DNA of 64,000 nucleotides, from positions 14,105,143 to 14,169,142 of the forward strand of contig CM039502.1 of NCBI GenBank assembly GCA_022432975.1, read 5' to 3'. Every line of letters starts with the position of its first letter. Positions within the stretch are counted from its first letter, which is position 1. A program made the position numbers and the translations under genes. This document shows, piece by piece, positions 1 to 11,340 of the stretch. Origin of the DNA: Begonia masoniana (taxonomy: Eukaryota > Streptophyta > Magnoliopsida > Cucurbitales > Begoniaceae). The notes beneath the pieces are model-generated. The model was given only the letters and a program-made list of their open reading frames with translations, was not told the origin of the DNA and made no database searches.

Positions 1-1400
1 TAATCGAGAGAGAGGATGCATGACTTTGGAAAAACTGATCTAACTCCCAATTTCACAGGGGGATCTGAACAGTTATTAAGGGAACTAATCCGCCCCTTAA
101 TCTAGAGAGAGGATGTATGACTTTGGGAGAAGTGATCCAACTATCAATTTCACAGGGGGATCAGACCAGAAACAAATGCATATGCAACTGAGATGTGAAA
201 GTAGAAACTGCATGTCTAGGAATTTTGTTTCAGCATTCCATTTCATTATTGCTTTACTTACTTAGCATTAGGCTAATAGATGAGTTTTGTGATATAGGTG
301 AAGAAGCCTCAGAAGGTGTGTACTCAGAGCATGTTGAGGAATAGGTTGGTTTGGAGAGCACATTCATACCTCGACTTGGTGAACTGATGAGGTGGTTTAA
401 CTATTGTCTATTTATGAAGTTTCGATGGTTTAGTGTTTTGTGGAAGTATGCAGAGAGTTTTAACGATATTAATAGTTCTGATGATTTTAACAACTTTATG
501 GTTTTCTTGTTCTGAGTATGAAAACATGATTTGGTTTAGAGGTAGTTGCTTTGCTGGATATTTTCAGAAAGTTGTGGACTATGTTGTTTTGAACGATTTT
601 TAGTAAAATGCTCAAGTTCTTTTGGTAGTCGGAGTTTTCTTTGTTTAGAGTGAAATTGGTTGCTATGCTGTTTTGTTGAGTGTTTCTGATCTATCGGTAG
701 ATGATGTCTATCGGTAGATGTTGAGTGTAATATCTATCGGTGGATGTAGTCCATCGGTAGAAGTCGTGAGTTTTGTCTATCGGTGGATGTCGAGTATTAT
801 ATCTATTGGTGGATGTAGTCCATCAGTAGAAGTTGTGAGTTTTATCTATCGGTAGATGTAGTCCACCGGTGGATGTCGAGTATTATATCTATCGAAAGAT
901 GTAGGAAGTAATTTGTCGTTTTGCGATCGGTAGATGTGAGGAGTGGGTTTTGTCGCTTTGCGATCGGTAGATGTGAGTAAAAGAATTTGTCATTTAGTGA
1001 CCAGGTGATGTCGAGTATTATATCTATCGGAAGATGTAGAAAGTAATTTGTCGTTTTACGATCGGTAGATGTGAGTAGTGGGTTTTGTCGTTTGTGATCG
1101 GTAGATGTATTTGTTCAGCTTCTACCGCCGAGACTCTTTTGTCCCTACCTTTTCCGCTGGTACTGTTTAGTGGTAGAAGTGTTCAATTTTCCTTTCTTTA
1201 ATATTCTATCAACAATTGTCTTTAATATTTTAAGTTTCTAATTAAATGTTGTTTTAAGTAAATGGTTTTCCGTTGCAAGTTTTAACGTTTTAAGGGTCAA
1301 ACTTTGATCGTCGAATGAAATTTTAAATTTTCTTCCAATGCCATGGTTCGGTTCAACCTTTTGCATAGCGAACCAGGTTCAGATAACTCGGGGCGTTACA
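1..1400 (+). mobile_element. Ty3/gypsy LTR, right-hand part (family A-like)
   Basis: The segment ends in GGGGCGTTACA, the same terminus (reverse-complemented) as the family-A LTRs at 22476, 31695 and 38930. It shares with them the block around positions 20-160 (CCCAATTTCACAGGGGGATC in both orientations) and the run of CGGTAGA motifs. Orientation is plus, opposite to the family-A elements further right. The left end lies outside the window, so it cannot be told whether this is a solo LTR or the 3' LTR of a full element. It abuts copia coding sequence at 1401 with no primer-binding site, which suggests insertion into the copia element. Confidence 0.8.
689..1170 (+). repeat. Degenerate CGGTAGATG / CGGTGGATG motif array inside the LTR
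   Basis: More than a dozen copies of ATCGGTAGATG-like words occur at irregular 20-60 bp spacing, interleaved with TTGTCGTTTTGCGATCGG blocks. The same words, reverse-complemented as CATCTACCG and AAAACGACAAA, recur in the other family-A LTRs and in the probable copia solo LTR at 42685. No function is known to me. Confidence 0.8.
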
Positions 1401-3309
1401 ATAAATGTCATTTCTATGGAAACCAGGACACTATCAGAAAGATTGCCTGAAACGTAAGGCATGGTTCGAAAAGAAAGGTAAGTGTAGTGCTTTAGTATGT
1501 TTCGAATCAAACTTAGCTGAAGTTCCTTATAATACTTGGTTGATTGGTTCTAGTTGTACCACTCATGTTTCTAATACAATGCAGAGATTCCTTACGACCA
1601 AAACCATAAGTCCAAATAAAAAGTATATCTTTATGGAGAATCGAGTCAAAACTTTAGTTGAAGCCATTGGAACCTATCGTTTGATTTTAGACACTGGACA
1701 TTCTTTTACTTTTGGGAATGAATGTTACAGTTTGTTTAAAAATATCTTTTTCATTGATTCGGGTATTCTTTGTGATGATTTGTACAAATTAAAGCTTGAT
1801 AACATTTTTGCTGAGACTCTTTTAACCTTGCATCATAATGTTAGAACTAAATATGGTTTAGTGAATGAATGTTCTGCTGACTTGTAGCATAAACGTCTGG
1901 GTCATATATCCAAAGAAAGAATTAAAAGATTGGTAAATAATGAAATCCTTCCACATTTGGATTTTACGGATCTTGGTATTTGTGTTGATTGTATTAAAAG
2001 AAAACAAACAAGAAACACAATTAAGAAGCAGCCACAAGAAACACACAGCTCCTTAAAATTATACACACCGATATATGTGGTCCTTTTGATGTTGGTGGAG
2101 AAAGGTATTTTATTATCTTTATTAATGATTTTTCACGTTATGGATATATCTATTTATTGCATGAAAAATCTAAATCAATAAATACTCTTGAAGTGTTTAT
2201 CAATGAGGTTTAAAGACAATTAGATAGAAAAATGAAAATTGTAAGATCTGATAGAGGTGGTAAATATTATGGCCATTATGATGAAACTGGACAACATCCA
2301 GTCCATTTGCTAAGTTCCTTGAAAGTTGTGGTATATGTGCTCAATACACAATGCCAGGAACACCAGAACAAAATGATGTTGCAGAAAGGCGTAATCGTAC
2401 TTTAATGGATATGATTAGGAGTATATTAAGTAATTCATCTTTACCCTTATAATTGTGGATGCATGATTTAAAGACTGCTATGTACTTATTAAATAGGGTT
2501 CCTAGTAAGACAGTCTCAAATACTCCATTTGAACTGTGGAGAGGAAGGAAACTTAGTTTAAGGCACCTGCGTGTTTGGGGTTACCCGACAGAAGTAAGAA
2601 TTTATAATCCATCTAAAAAGAAACTAGATTCAAGAATAACCAGTGGTTTCTTCATTGGTTATCTATAAAAATCTAAAGGGTATAGATTTTACTATCTTAG
2701 CCATAATACGAGAATTTTTGAAACTGGAAATGTTAGGTTAATTGAAAATTGTGAAATTAGTGGAAGTTTGGAACCACGTAAAGTGAAAATTCAAGAAGTT
2801 AAGGTGAAAGTTCTGATACCTATAACTTCTTCTCAAGTTCTTGTTCCAACAGTTGTTGATCATATCAATGACTTACAATAATAACAAATTAATGATCAAA
2901 CACCACATGATGAAATTGTCATAAATGAACGTATAATAGATGAACCACAAGAAATACCATTAAGAAGATCAGAAAAGGAAAAAAGATCTGCTATTTCAAA
3001 TGATTACGTTGTTTATCTTCAAAAGTCTGAATTTGACTTAGGAATTGATGATAATCCAATTTCGTTTTCACAAGCCATGAAAAGTGAGAATTTTGATAAA
3101 TGGTTAGTGCCATGAAAGATGAGTTAAAATCGATGGAACAAAATGAAGTTTGAGAACTCATCAAATTGCCTGAAGGTTATAAAAGAGTTGAGTGTAAATG
3201 AGTCTTTAAGACTAAACGCGATTCAAATGGCACTATCGAATGTAATAAAGCCAAACTTGTTGTCAAATGTTATACTCAGAAAGACAACATTGATTACAAA
3301 GAGACCTTA
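1401..3309 (+). pseudogene. Ty1/copia gag-pol pseudogene (zinc knuckle to start of RT)
   Basis: Remnant of a copia polyprotein, which would encode the particle protein, protease, integrase and reverse transcriptase of an LTR retrotransposon. In order I see a gag zinc knuckle at about 1407-1450 whose second Cys is replaced by Tyr, then a protease-like WLIGSS segment where the usual catalytic DSG is lost. Next come the pre-integrase HKRLGHIS motif after a TAG at 1885-1887 in place of its conserved Trp, and integrase blocks with HTDICGPF, SDRGG and ERRNRTLMDM (about 2060-2450). The C-terminal integrase LRVWGY motif (about 2570) and the first part of RT (about 3060-3309) follow. Stops at 1885, 2450, 2666 and 3151 and at least one frameshift near 2050 make it non-functional. 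It breaks off abruptly at about 3309. No LTR of its own is visible. Confidence 0.88.
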
Positions 3310-4249
3310 GGAAGATGGAAGAATCTTTTAATATTCTTAATCATAATTATACTCCCTTAAATATTAATAAAGTTCATTATAATAAATAAAAAGGTCCTGG
3401 TGGTGATCACATCAGAAGAGCTTATTATCAACGACCTACTCCTCAAGATTTATTATGGGAAGAAAATTTTTATTATGATCAAATTGCTTATAATGCTAAA
3501 ACCATTTATGATTGGAACATTGATGGTTTAACAGAATATCAAATATATGAAGTTTTACATAAAATGTTAATGTATTCGAGTATATGTAAAGCCTCTCAGA
3601 ATAAAGATTATGATATTGCCGCATTTATTATTAATGAGTTTACCGGGGTATTAAAAGGCTGGTGGGATAATTATTTATTACCACAACAAAAACATGAAAT
3701 ATTACATTCTTTAAAACAAGATCAAGATTTATTAATTGAAGATAGTGTTTATACTCTTATACAAGCAATTATATTACATTTTATAGGAGCTACTGAATAA
3801 AGACAAGAACGTGGTAAAGAATTATTACAAAATTTAAGATGTAAATCTTTAACTCATTTTAGATGGTATAAAGATGTCTTTATTACTAAAGTTATGCAAA
3901 GAACTGATGCTAATTCAGAGCATTGGAAAGCTAAATTTATTGATGGATTACCCCCTTTATTTTCTAAAAGAATTAAAGATAAATTATTAGAATTAAATTA
4001 TGGTATAAACATTCCTTGATCAATATGTACTTATGGTCATCTAATTAGTGTATGTGTTTAAGAAGGTTTATCTTTATGTAATGATATGAAATTACAATAT
4101 CAAATGAAAAAACAAAATTTAACAGGTAGAAATGAAATAGGTGAATTTTGTGAACAATTTGCATATCATGTTTCTAAGAAAGCTATGAATGGCTTATCTA
4201 AAAGTCAAAAGTTAGAAGAAAGAATAAAATATAAAAAGAATAAATTTTA
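3310..4249 (+). pseudogene. Endogenous caulimovirid-like coat/gag-region fragment (broken)
   Basis: An AT-rich stretch that reads nearly through in one frame, with stops at about 3387 and 3798 and more near 4018 and 4060. The readable part (for example 3564-3800) carries GLTEYQIY, LKGWWDNYLL, FRWYKDVF and FIDGLPPLF-type motifs. I recognise these from the coat-protein region of the large polyproteins of plant pararetrovirus-like elements (Caulimoviridae). It follows the broken copia RT directly and ends in a Lys-rich segment before a TAG at 4247. No movement-protein, protease or RT domain follows. A related gag of an LTR element is the alternative. It is plainly dead. Confidence 0.55.
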
Positions 4250-5080
4250 GAGGATCTATATATTCACTTAATATGTTTTTTTAGTAGGCACATTATTTTA
4301 TTAATTACTTGGTCGTGAGAATCAAGTTTAATTGACTCATGTGAAGACCCTGTTTGTTAAAAATATTCAACCGTTGGAGGATGGGTTATTTTGTTAACTA
4401 TAATAATGAAACTATTGTATATGTCGTGTCTTTATGGACAAAATTTAAACTTGATTAGAGTCATTCGTGACTTTGCAATTGTCTAGTATCGTCTTTATTA
4501 TCGTTTATGTCTATGGTCTAGTGTGGTCGGGGTTTATGAGACTCTATTTTCACTGAAATTTTATATTATATAATAAGAGTCTATTTTATATACGTACCAC
4601 GTTATAGTAGATTGTTTTAAAATTTGCACTACTGTATGCTTTAAAAATTTAGTTTTTATAAAACATTTTATATCTAGCATGTTCTCACTCATTTTTCTTA
4701 TTTCTAAGTTGAATGTAAAATTTTATCCCTACTAATGTTTATTTTACTCATCCCGACGACTCCTCCATTTCATGTTTTAGTTAAGAAGCTTTTCGGTGGC
4801 CGACACATTAGCACACTCGATTATCATTTCCTTAACTATTCTTCTTTTTTAGAGTTTTATTTTAGTAAGATTAGATTATTGTTAGAGATTTACTTACATG
4901 TTGCTTATTTTATAATTATGTAATTATATAAAACATTAAAGTATGAGATATTTTTCAATTGAACAATTTTAACTATCAAATGTTAGCAAATTGAACTATT
5001 ATGTTGAATTTAAAAAATCGCACGTGATTTACACGCCTGGCTATTTGTTGCATCTGTGTTTCATTTTTGGCTGCCTTCGT
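4250..5080. other. AT-rich spacer, no gene seen
   Basis: Low-complexity AT-rich DNA separates the caulimovirid-like fragment from the DUF641-like exon. The short open frame at 4735-4923 matches no family I recognise and has a composition expected by chance. Confidence 0.6.
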
Positions 5081-5442
5081 TTAGAAGAGAAGCCATCGAG
5101 CTCATGAGAGGGGAAGCTCTGCTGGTCTTGAATCTCGAAAAGCATCAAAGTCACCTAAGGTGAAAGATGCAACTCTTTCTTCAAGTAGCTTCGCTTCAAT
5201 TCGGAGATGGATTTCAACTCGTCGACAACGGCTTGATCCACATATTGAATAGCGAGGCCATTGTAAGGATTCTGAGCAATTTGAAGCTCCGCGTAAGCGG
5301 CTTTAATTGAAGTAATTTCAGCGAAAAGCTTGGCAACCAGAGCCTCCATTATTGCTATGCGTCGAGCTTTGGCATCTTCGTCCCCATTGAAGCTCTGTGA
5401 TTTCCCACACCTCGTAGAGCTGTCTAAAAAAAAAAAAAGCAT
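5081..5442 (-). pseudogene. DUF641 / GIL1-like N-terminal exon, broken
   Basis: On the minus strand, 5155-5442 reads through MEALVAKLFAEITSIKAAY, then a YAELQIAQNPY segment and VVDELKSISELKRSYLKK. This matches the N-terminal DUF641 block of plant GRAVITROPIC IN THE LIGHT 1-like proteins, which act in light-modulated gravitropism. A TAG at about 5154 follows, yet the reading frame beyond it still carries VTLMLFEIQDQQS, the next conserved piece of the family. The stop is therefore a lesion rather than the true end. Upstream the frame runs into a poly-T tract, so the apparent start at 5442 is not credible. Only the first exon-like part is present; the C-terminal domains are absent nearby. It is a gene fragment or decayed paralogue. 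Confidence 0.6.
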
Positions 5443-6249
5443 AGCAACCTTAAAAATTTAACGTAGAACCGACAAGGTTTAAATTAAATGTTTTTACTAG
5501 AATTATTAAGATTTGACTGTGAATCACTTAAGCAGACAGGAAATATTAAGTCCATCGAAAAACCCCCCGGTTGGTCACAGGAAATAAAAACTCCAAATTG
5601 AATTAACAATATAATTAAAGCATTAAAATATTTCATTATTTTCTTTCGAGTTCCTATCCATCTTCTGCATTCATAGTCCATTAATGATTCAACTTCATCC
5701 GAGTGAGCGTTGGGCGCTGAGGTTGTGCCCAATCAATCTCGAGATCAGACCCACAGACCCTGAATTTTTCCTTTAAAAGTCGTAGTGCTACAGCAAAAAT
5801 TTACGAATGTTAGGTTAAAAATTTGGCATTGTCGGTCGAACCAGCTGTTGAAAAACATGTCTGTGCTAGACCCAAGGTCAGACAGTGCCTGGGCCAGTGT
5901 GCAGGCAACAGACGGACTTGTGATATTCTTACATTTGTTCTTCTTCATTTATGTGCTCTCTGCTCTTCTAGTGCGATTATTCCCTCCTTCCTTGCTATAA
6001 TTAGTTTTTGTTAAATAACTCTACGAAATGAAAAAAAAGAAGACATTTTTACACTCTAAGAACACATTCAATTGCACTTGATCCCCCAAACATTCTTGGC
6101 TGAATCGAATCTCTTGGTGCATGTGGAAGAAAGATAAAGAACTCCACTTTATTCCTCTCCCTGAGGAAGTGACCATTAGGCCACCGTAGTGGTCGCAAAG
6201 GAGGCACCAAACACGAAGAAAAGCTCCAGAACTTGACCGGCATCAAAAT

Positions 6250-7500
6250 ACTGGTCAGAATAGGAACAAGGTTAATTTTAAAGTTAAAGATTCTCGTCTA
6301 TGGTTTACGTTGATTTTATAATTTTACACTCTAGTTTTATATTTTATTGGGATGTTTATTGCTAAATAAAAATAAGACATTAAATAATAAATATTAAAAT
6401 AAAATTATAAATAAATGTCAATTTCTTAAATAATTACTATAATATTGCAATGTTTTTTTTTCTTTTTTAATATTAATTTCAAGTTGATTAAGGCGACAAC
6501 AAACATGCATTTCATATTCTAATATCCCTCAGGAAGTTGAAGACAAAAGGAAAAGTGTAACACGCCTTTGACGTGTTCCTGAAAATTTAATATAAATTAC
6601 GTATAAAAACATGAATAATTTTGAATTTTCATTAATTATTTTTTAAACTTTGAATTTTTCCAACTCTCTGTCAACCCAAAATCAACGTTCCAGAACCTTC
6701 AAATTAAATTTTGACATCAGAGTGTTACCAACCATTATACACAAATTTGATTCACGATTCATTATAATGTTTTATTAGGTTTTAAAAAATTACTTCCCAA
6801 AATCAATTTGTATCAACGACTATAGGACTGAATCTGGCCATTAATCAATTTGATTTGAATGTAACAATAATTTGAATCTTGCATTTTCTACCTCTCTACA
6901 TGAAAAACTATGTGTATTCTATGAGTGAATCTGCTAATTAATCACGATATATAAGTTATAATTTGATTTGATTATTACAATCTTCAATAAATACATTCCA
7001 TTTGAATGTTACGGCATTAAAACTAATTGGAATGACGATTTAACTCTCGTATAATTATAATGACGATTTAAATTTCATGTCCGAATTTTGACAGGTAAAA
7101 CTACATGTAATATTACCATTTAAAATTGCGTATTTTAATGAGTTGAAATTTTTTCTTTAATTATATGAAAAAGATATGCATAACACGCAAGTAAATCACA
7201 TATAGTAATTATAAACACTTGTATAATGAAATTACATTTAAAGATTATGACACAAAGAATCTTCAAATTAACTACTAAGTAACACTTACTATTTTTACAT
7301 TACGATATGATCATGCGAGACTCTCTCATTATATTTTTTCGTCTAAAAAAATGATTCAAATTCTGAGTTGGTATAAGTTAAAATGCATAAACTAAATAGT
7401 TTTATATTGTATATCATATTTTGAATTTAATCTTCACGTTTACACTTGGACCAACTTTTCCCAGGCCTTAGACGTTAGTCTGCTGTCCTTAATATACACG
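6250..7500. other. AT-rich non-coding part of the duplication
   Basis: No coding region is supported. The first half is shared with 51130-51640. The part 6900-7240 has no clear partner in copy 2, where a deleted gypsy element sits instead. Confidence 0.6.
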
Positions 7501-7505
7501 CTGAC

Positions 7506-7654
7506 GTGTCAAATAATGATTGGTGCAATTAATGTAATAAATTATATTCTTTATATGTGTCAAATAATAATTAATGCAATTAATGTAATAAATTAACTAT
7601 TGATAATTTATTACATTAATTACACGTTAATTGCACCAATCGTTGTTTGACACA
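7506..7654. repeat. MITE-like hairpin, copy 1
   Basis: Two direct copies of GTGTCAAATAATNATT...AATGTAATAAATTA (from 7506 and 7558) are followed by an inverted copy at 7605-7654 that ends in GTTTGACAC. The arms could pair over about 40 bp around a short loop. The same structure is at about 60130-60284 in copy 2. No transposase or clear target duplication is visible, so calling it a MITE is an inference from its shape. Confidence 0.55.
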
Positions 7655-7659
7655 TCATC

Positions 7660-8149
7660 GTTTATATTAAGAAGGTAGAATAAGAGGATAAACGTAGTAT
7701 TACTCTTTCCATTATGTTCCAAGTGCTCTTAGTAGAATTAGAGTTATTTAACGGACAGGCTGGCGAGCCGGCTTGCTACTGTAGCGGCCAGCCAACGAGC
7801 TGACAACTTTTCACCCATCGATTATTGGGTCTGAAAATTGTTGCGTTGCCATGCAACTTTTCTCCACGGGTCACCTGCATATGCTATACTGAACATTCTC
7901 TCTTGAATTCTAATTCCTCTATCATTGAGTTCAGGGTACTGGCCTCTCTATTCAGAAGATCACTCCCAAGATGAATCTTCATTATTCCACCGAAAGCTTG
8001 TGCTCAATCCCCATCGCCCAGTTCTGAGAGCCTTTCTCGACCTGGGTTTCCACTATTCATTTCGAAGTCATCCTATGCATTCATTTATGTGACATCGTGT
8101 TTCGCTTAAGAATTTTCACATTTAAGCTATTACCAATTTAAATTTTATC
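7660..8149. other. Duplicated non-coding segment
   Basis: Nearly the same sequence occurs at 60290-60660. It includes a GC-rich word (GGCGAGCCGGCT) and a stretch with many ATG and stop codons in all frames. I see no gene in it. Confidence 0.5.
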
Positions 8150-9317
8150 GTTAATGTAACACCCGATTTTTACGAGATTTTGATTTGTGCGCGCAATGGC
8201 ATTTTCGTAAATAATCGGAATATGTCCGTTTTGCGAATCGAGACTTTTAGTAGAACCCTTATAATTAATATGAATTTTGGGAGAAATATGGAGATTTAGA
8301 AGTCAAAATCGAAAGTGTTATGCCCGAACTTCCGTTTTTAACCCTATAGCGATTTAATTCGTAGAAATAGCAAATTAAATCCGTTTGACGAACGAAAAGT
8401 TTTATTAGAGCCCTAGTAATAAGTTGGAATTATTGGTGAAATAAGGAAACTTTAGCGAAACCGAACCGATAGACGAACAATAGGATAAACGGGAGATTAA
8501 ATCAAAGGGCAAACTTGTAATTTAGCTAGCCAAGTTTAATTAAAATACCAAAAATCCTTCTTCTTCCACACTAAGGCATTTTTTTTCTTCTCCAGAGAAG
8601 GGCTCCGGCGATTTCCCTCCTCCAACGGCGACTCTTCACCATTTCTTCACGGTTTGTCCTCCGATCTTCGGGTTCCCTTCACGTTTTCTCTTCCCCTCGT
8701 AATTCTAGGTAAGAATCTATGTTGTTCCGGCTTTAAATCTTGATTTTTAGAGGTTGAAACGTTTAGGGTTTCGTAAGAATTTCGTAGAAATAGTCAGGTT
8801 TTGTTAGGAAACGTTAGGAATTACCTTATTAATGTTTATTGGGTGAAATAATGGATGTATTTATCGTTTTGTTTTAAAAACCAGAAATGGAGCTTAAGGA
8901 AATCTCCATTAATGGAGTTTAGGAATTTGTGAGCGTAAATTGCTCGATGAAATGCCCGAGAGAGGTTAATTAGAGTTTTAGGAAATTTCCTTTAGTTAGG
9001 AGTTTCGTAAATTTATGAAATTTTATGTTTACGCTCGGTTTTAACAAAGGACACTATGGATTGACTTAGGTGACAAAGCTCGAGACGAGGAGCTCGGTGT
9101 GCAACTGACACGAGGTAAGTCTCCGTGACTTGTTTGGCCGATTTGGCCTACACCATAAGATTATGTCAATTTGAGGAATTGGAGATGTTGTTGTGTTGGG
9201 CAATTAGGTTGGGTAGTTAGTTTTATTTATGTTGTTGAGTGTATAAGTTTATTGTCTGTTATGCTTTGCTTTCGTTATGTCATTGTACACACGCACGCAT
9301 CATGGTTTCTGGAAAAG

Positions 9318-9530
9318 GTAAACGAAAAGGAAAAACGAAAAGGTAAACGAAAAGGCAAACAAAAAGGTAAACGAAAAGGTAAACGAAAAGGCAAACGAAA
9401 AGGAATACGAAAAGGTAAATGGAAAGGAAAAATGAAAAGGTAAACGAAAAGGCAAACGAAAAGGAAAACGAAAAGGTAAATGGAAAGGAAAAATGAAAAG
9501 GTAAACGAAAAGGAAAACGAAAAGGATAAA
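9318..9530 (+). repeat. 12-bp minisatellite AAACGAAAAGGT inside the solo LTR
   Basis: About 17 tandem units of GGTAAACGAAAA/GGCAAACGAAAA/GGAAAACGAAAA, including one longer duplicated block (TAAATGGAAAGGAAAAATG). It yields a Lys/Arg/Gly-rich open frame on plus and a Phe/Leu-rich one on minus; both are artefacts of the repeat. Confidence 0.9.
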
Positions 9531-10059
9531 AGAATATCATGGTTTTATGAACTACACATGCATTGCATACATTGTCATTCAGGTAGAATTACTGAGCCTC
9601 AAGCTCACGTTTTATTTCTATGGTGTAGGTGATTTAGAACGAAGTGAGGAGGATTTTCCTACACCTGACGGGCCTGCAGCTTGAAAGAGGATGCTCGGGG
9701 AGCGGTTGGCGTAGTCGATGCTTACCTGACCCGTGGGAGCATAGGTTATGTATTTTGAGGATTTTGGGATTTAAATGTATAGAAGCTCTTTTTAAGATGC
9801 TTGGTATCTGGTTAGGTTAATCAAAACGTTGTTTTGATATATTTTGAGGATTTAATTAGCTTCTACTATATAGGAATGAATATTGATGTTTTGATGAATT
9901 AGAGATAGACTTTGATACTTTGAAAATAAGTCTGACGATTTTAGGTTATGCAGGGGAAAGAAGGTGGAAACAGCTCTCTGGACAAATCCAGAGAGCTAGC
10001 CGATCGATCGCTAGGAAAGGGCGATTGATCGGGTAATGCATGGTTTAGAGTTAAGTATT

Positions 10060-10600
10060 TTATAAGAGAAAGTCATCGTCCAAAGTTGGTGGACGATAAA
10101 GTTCAGTTAAGTGTTCTGTGAGAAAGTCATCGTCCATAGTCACGTGGAAGAATAAGTCCCGTGGACAATTGGGTCACGTGGAAGATTTTGGACGATAAGT
10201 ATTTAGTTAAGTAATTTGTAAGAAAGTCATCGTCCATGGCTATGTAGACAATTATGGATAAATAAGCCTCGTGGACGATAGCGTCGCCCACGGTTACTGT
10301 TGATCGGTAGACGTCGTCTGCCGAGTTAATGAAGTCACATGGGTAACACGTGGTCTGCGGATGATAAGCTTAAATAAGCCTGTGGGTTGACCACGGTCTC
10401 TGTTGACCACTGACGCTGACTTTGTCGTCCATGATGCCTTCTGACTTCGTCGTACACGAAGCTTTTAGGTTTAAACGTCCACGAAGCCTTCAGTCTTCAT
10501 TGTCCACGGCGTTTTCTGACTTCGTCGTCCATGAAGTTTTTAGGTTAAAACGTCCACGAAGCCATCAGCTTCTGTCGTTCCCGTCTGCCTCTGTTCTGTT
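10060..10600 (+). repeat. Degenerate GTCATCGTCCA / TCGTCCACGAAG motif array
   Basis: Within the family-E solo LTR the words AGTCATCGTCCA, GGACGATAA and CGTCCACGAAGC recur in both orientations over some 500 bp. This parallels the motif arrays in the other LTRs of the window but uses a different core word. Confidence 0.7.
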
Positions 10601-10908
10601 GTTGAAACCCGATAGGAAAAACACACTTCTGCCACTGTTCACATTTAAGAAACCCGAGAGGAAATATTGACTTTACTCCCTTATGCAATCTGCCGCCTTT
10701 AAGTTTAAATTTTATAAACTAATTTCCAATGATTCTCCAGATTTCGGTAGATCCCTCCCCTGTTTTAATTATTTTTACTTAAATGTTTTCTCATATTTTC
10801 TTAAATGGTTTTCAATGGTTTAAATTACGATGTAATATTATAGGGTTATAGAGAAAAGAAAAATTTATACAGTAAAATTAGGATACGGGTAAGGGTCGCT
10901 ACAGTTAA

Positions 10909-11340
10909 ATTCGACAAGTGTATACCATATTTTCTATTAAATAGAGTGTTTTAATCTAATTTTTAACATCGACGACGATTTCTAACTTGTTTTCACCTTC
11001 TGTCTCGTGATTCACAGAATTTGAAATTGTCAGATAAGAAATTTACGGAGTTAGAAATCCGATTAAAAAGTGTCCAAAAAAGATTAGAAATTAGGTTAAA
11101 ATACATGACTTAAGGGGCCAATTGACCATACTGTCCAAATTACTAATAGCTGAAAGATGAATATTCAATTTGTCAAAAAGATAGTTTGAAAATTTAATTT
11201 GTAAATAACTTTAAAAAATTATATTATGAATGGTGGTCATTTACTCAAAATAAAAATATAAAAGAAAATAAAAATTAATGGCCCACTAAACAAAACTAAG
11301 AGAAAGAAATAGAAATGTGAGTTGGAAATGAAGTGGGGGA
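10909..11340. other. Non-coding, partly duplicated three times
   Basis: No gene is seen. The part 11190-11340 (AACAAAACTAAGAGAAAGAA region) recurs at 51775-51890 and, split by an LTR, at 60690-60779 plus 63233-63290. It lies just downstream of the MULE stop codon. Confidence 0.6.

Larger units (their letters stand above)
8155..10903 (+). mobile_element. Solo LTR, gypsy family E
   Basis: Starts TGTAACACCCG, ends GGGTCGCTACA and is flanked by the 5-bp duplication GTTAA (8150-8154 and 10904-10908). No PBS, gag or pol is present, so it is a solo LTR of 2749 bp. It belongs with the LTR at 60780-63232: both share GAGCCCTAG...GAATTATTGGTGAAATAAG near the start and AGGTAAGTCTCCGTGACTTG in the middle. 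The TGTAACACCC start and the GGCCTACACCATAAGA block resemble the family-D gypsy LTRs. Confidence 0.9.

Noticed and set aside
5484..6246. Short frames on both strands that also occur in copy 2
   Set aside because: Conserved only because the DNA is duplicated; stops and shifts differ between copies and no family is recognisable.
9171..9443. Open frame with Lys/Arg/Gly repeats resembling a basic protein
   Set aside because: It is a reading of the 12-bp minisatellite inside a solo LTR; the opposite strand gives an equally long Phe/Leu frame.
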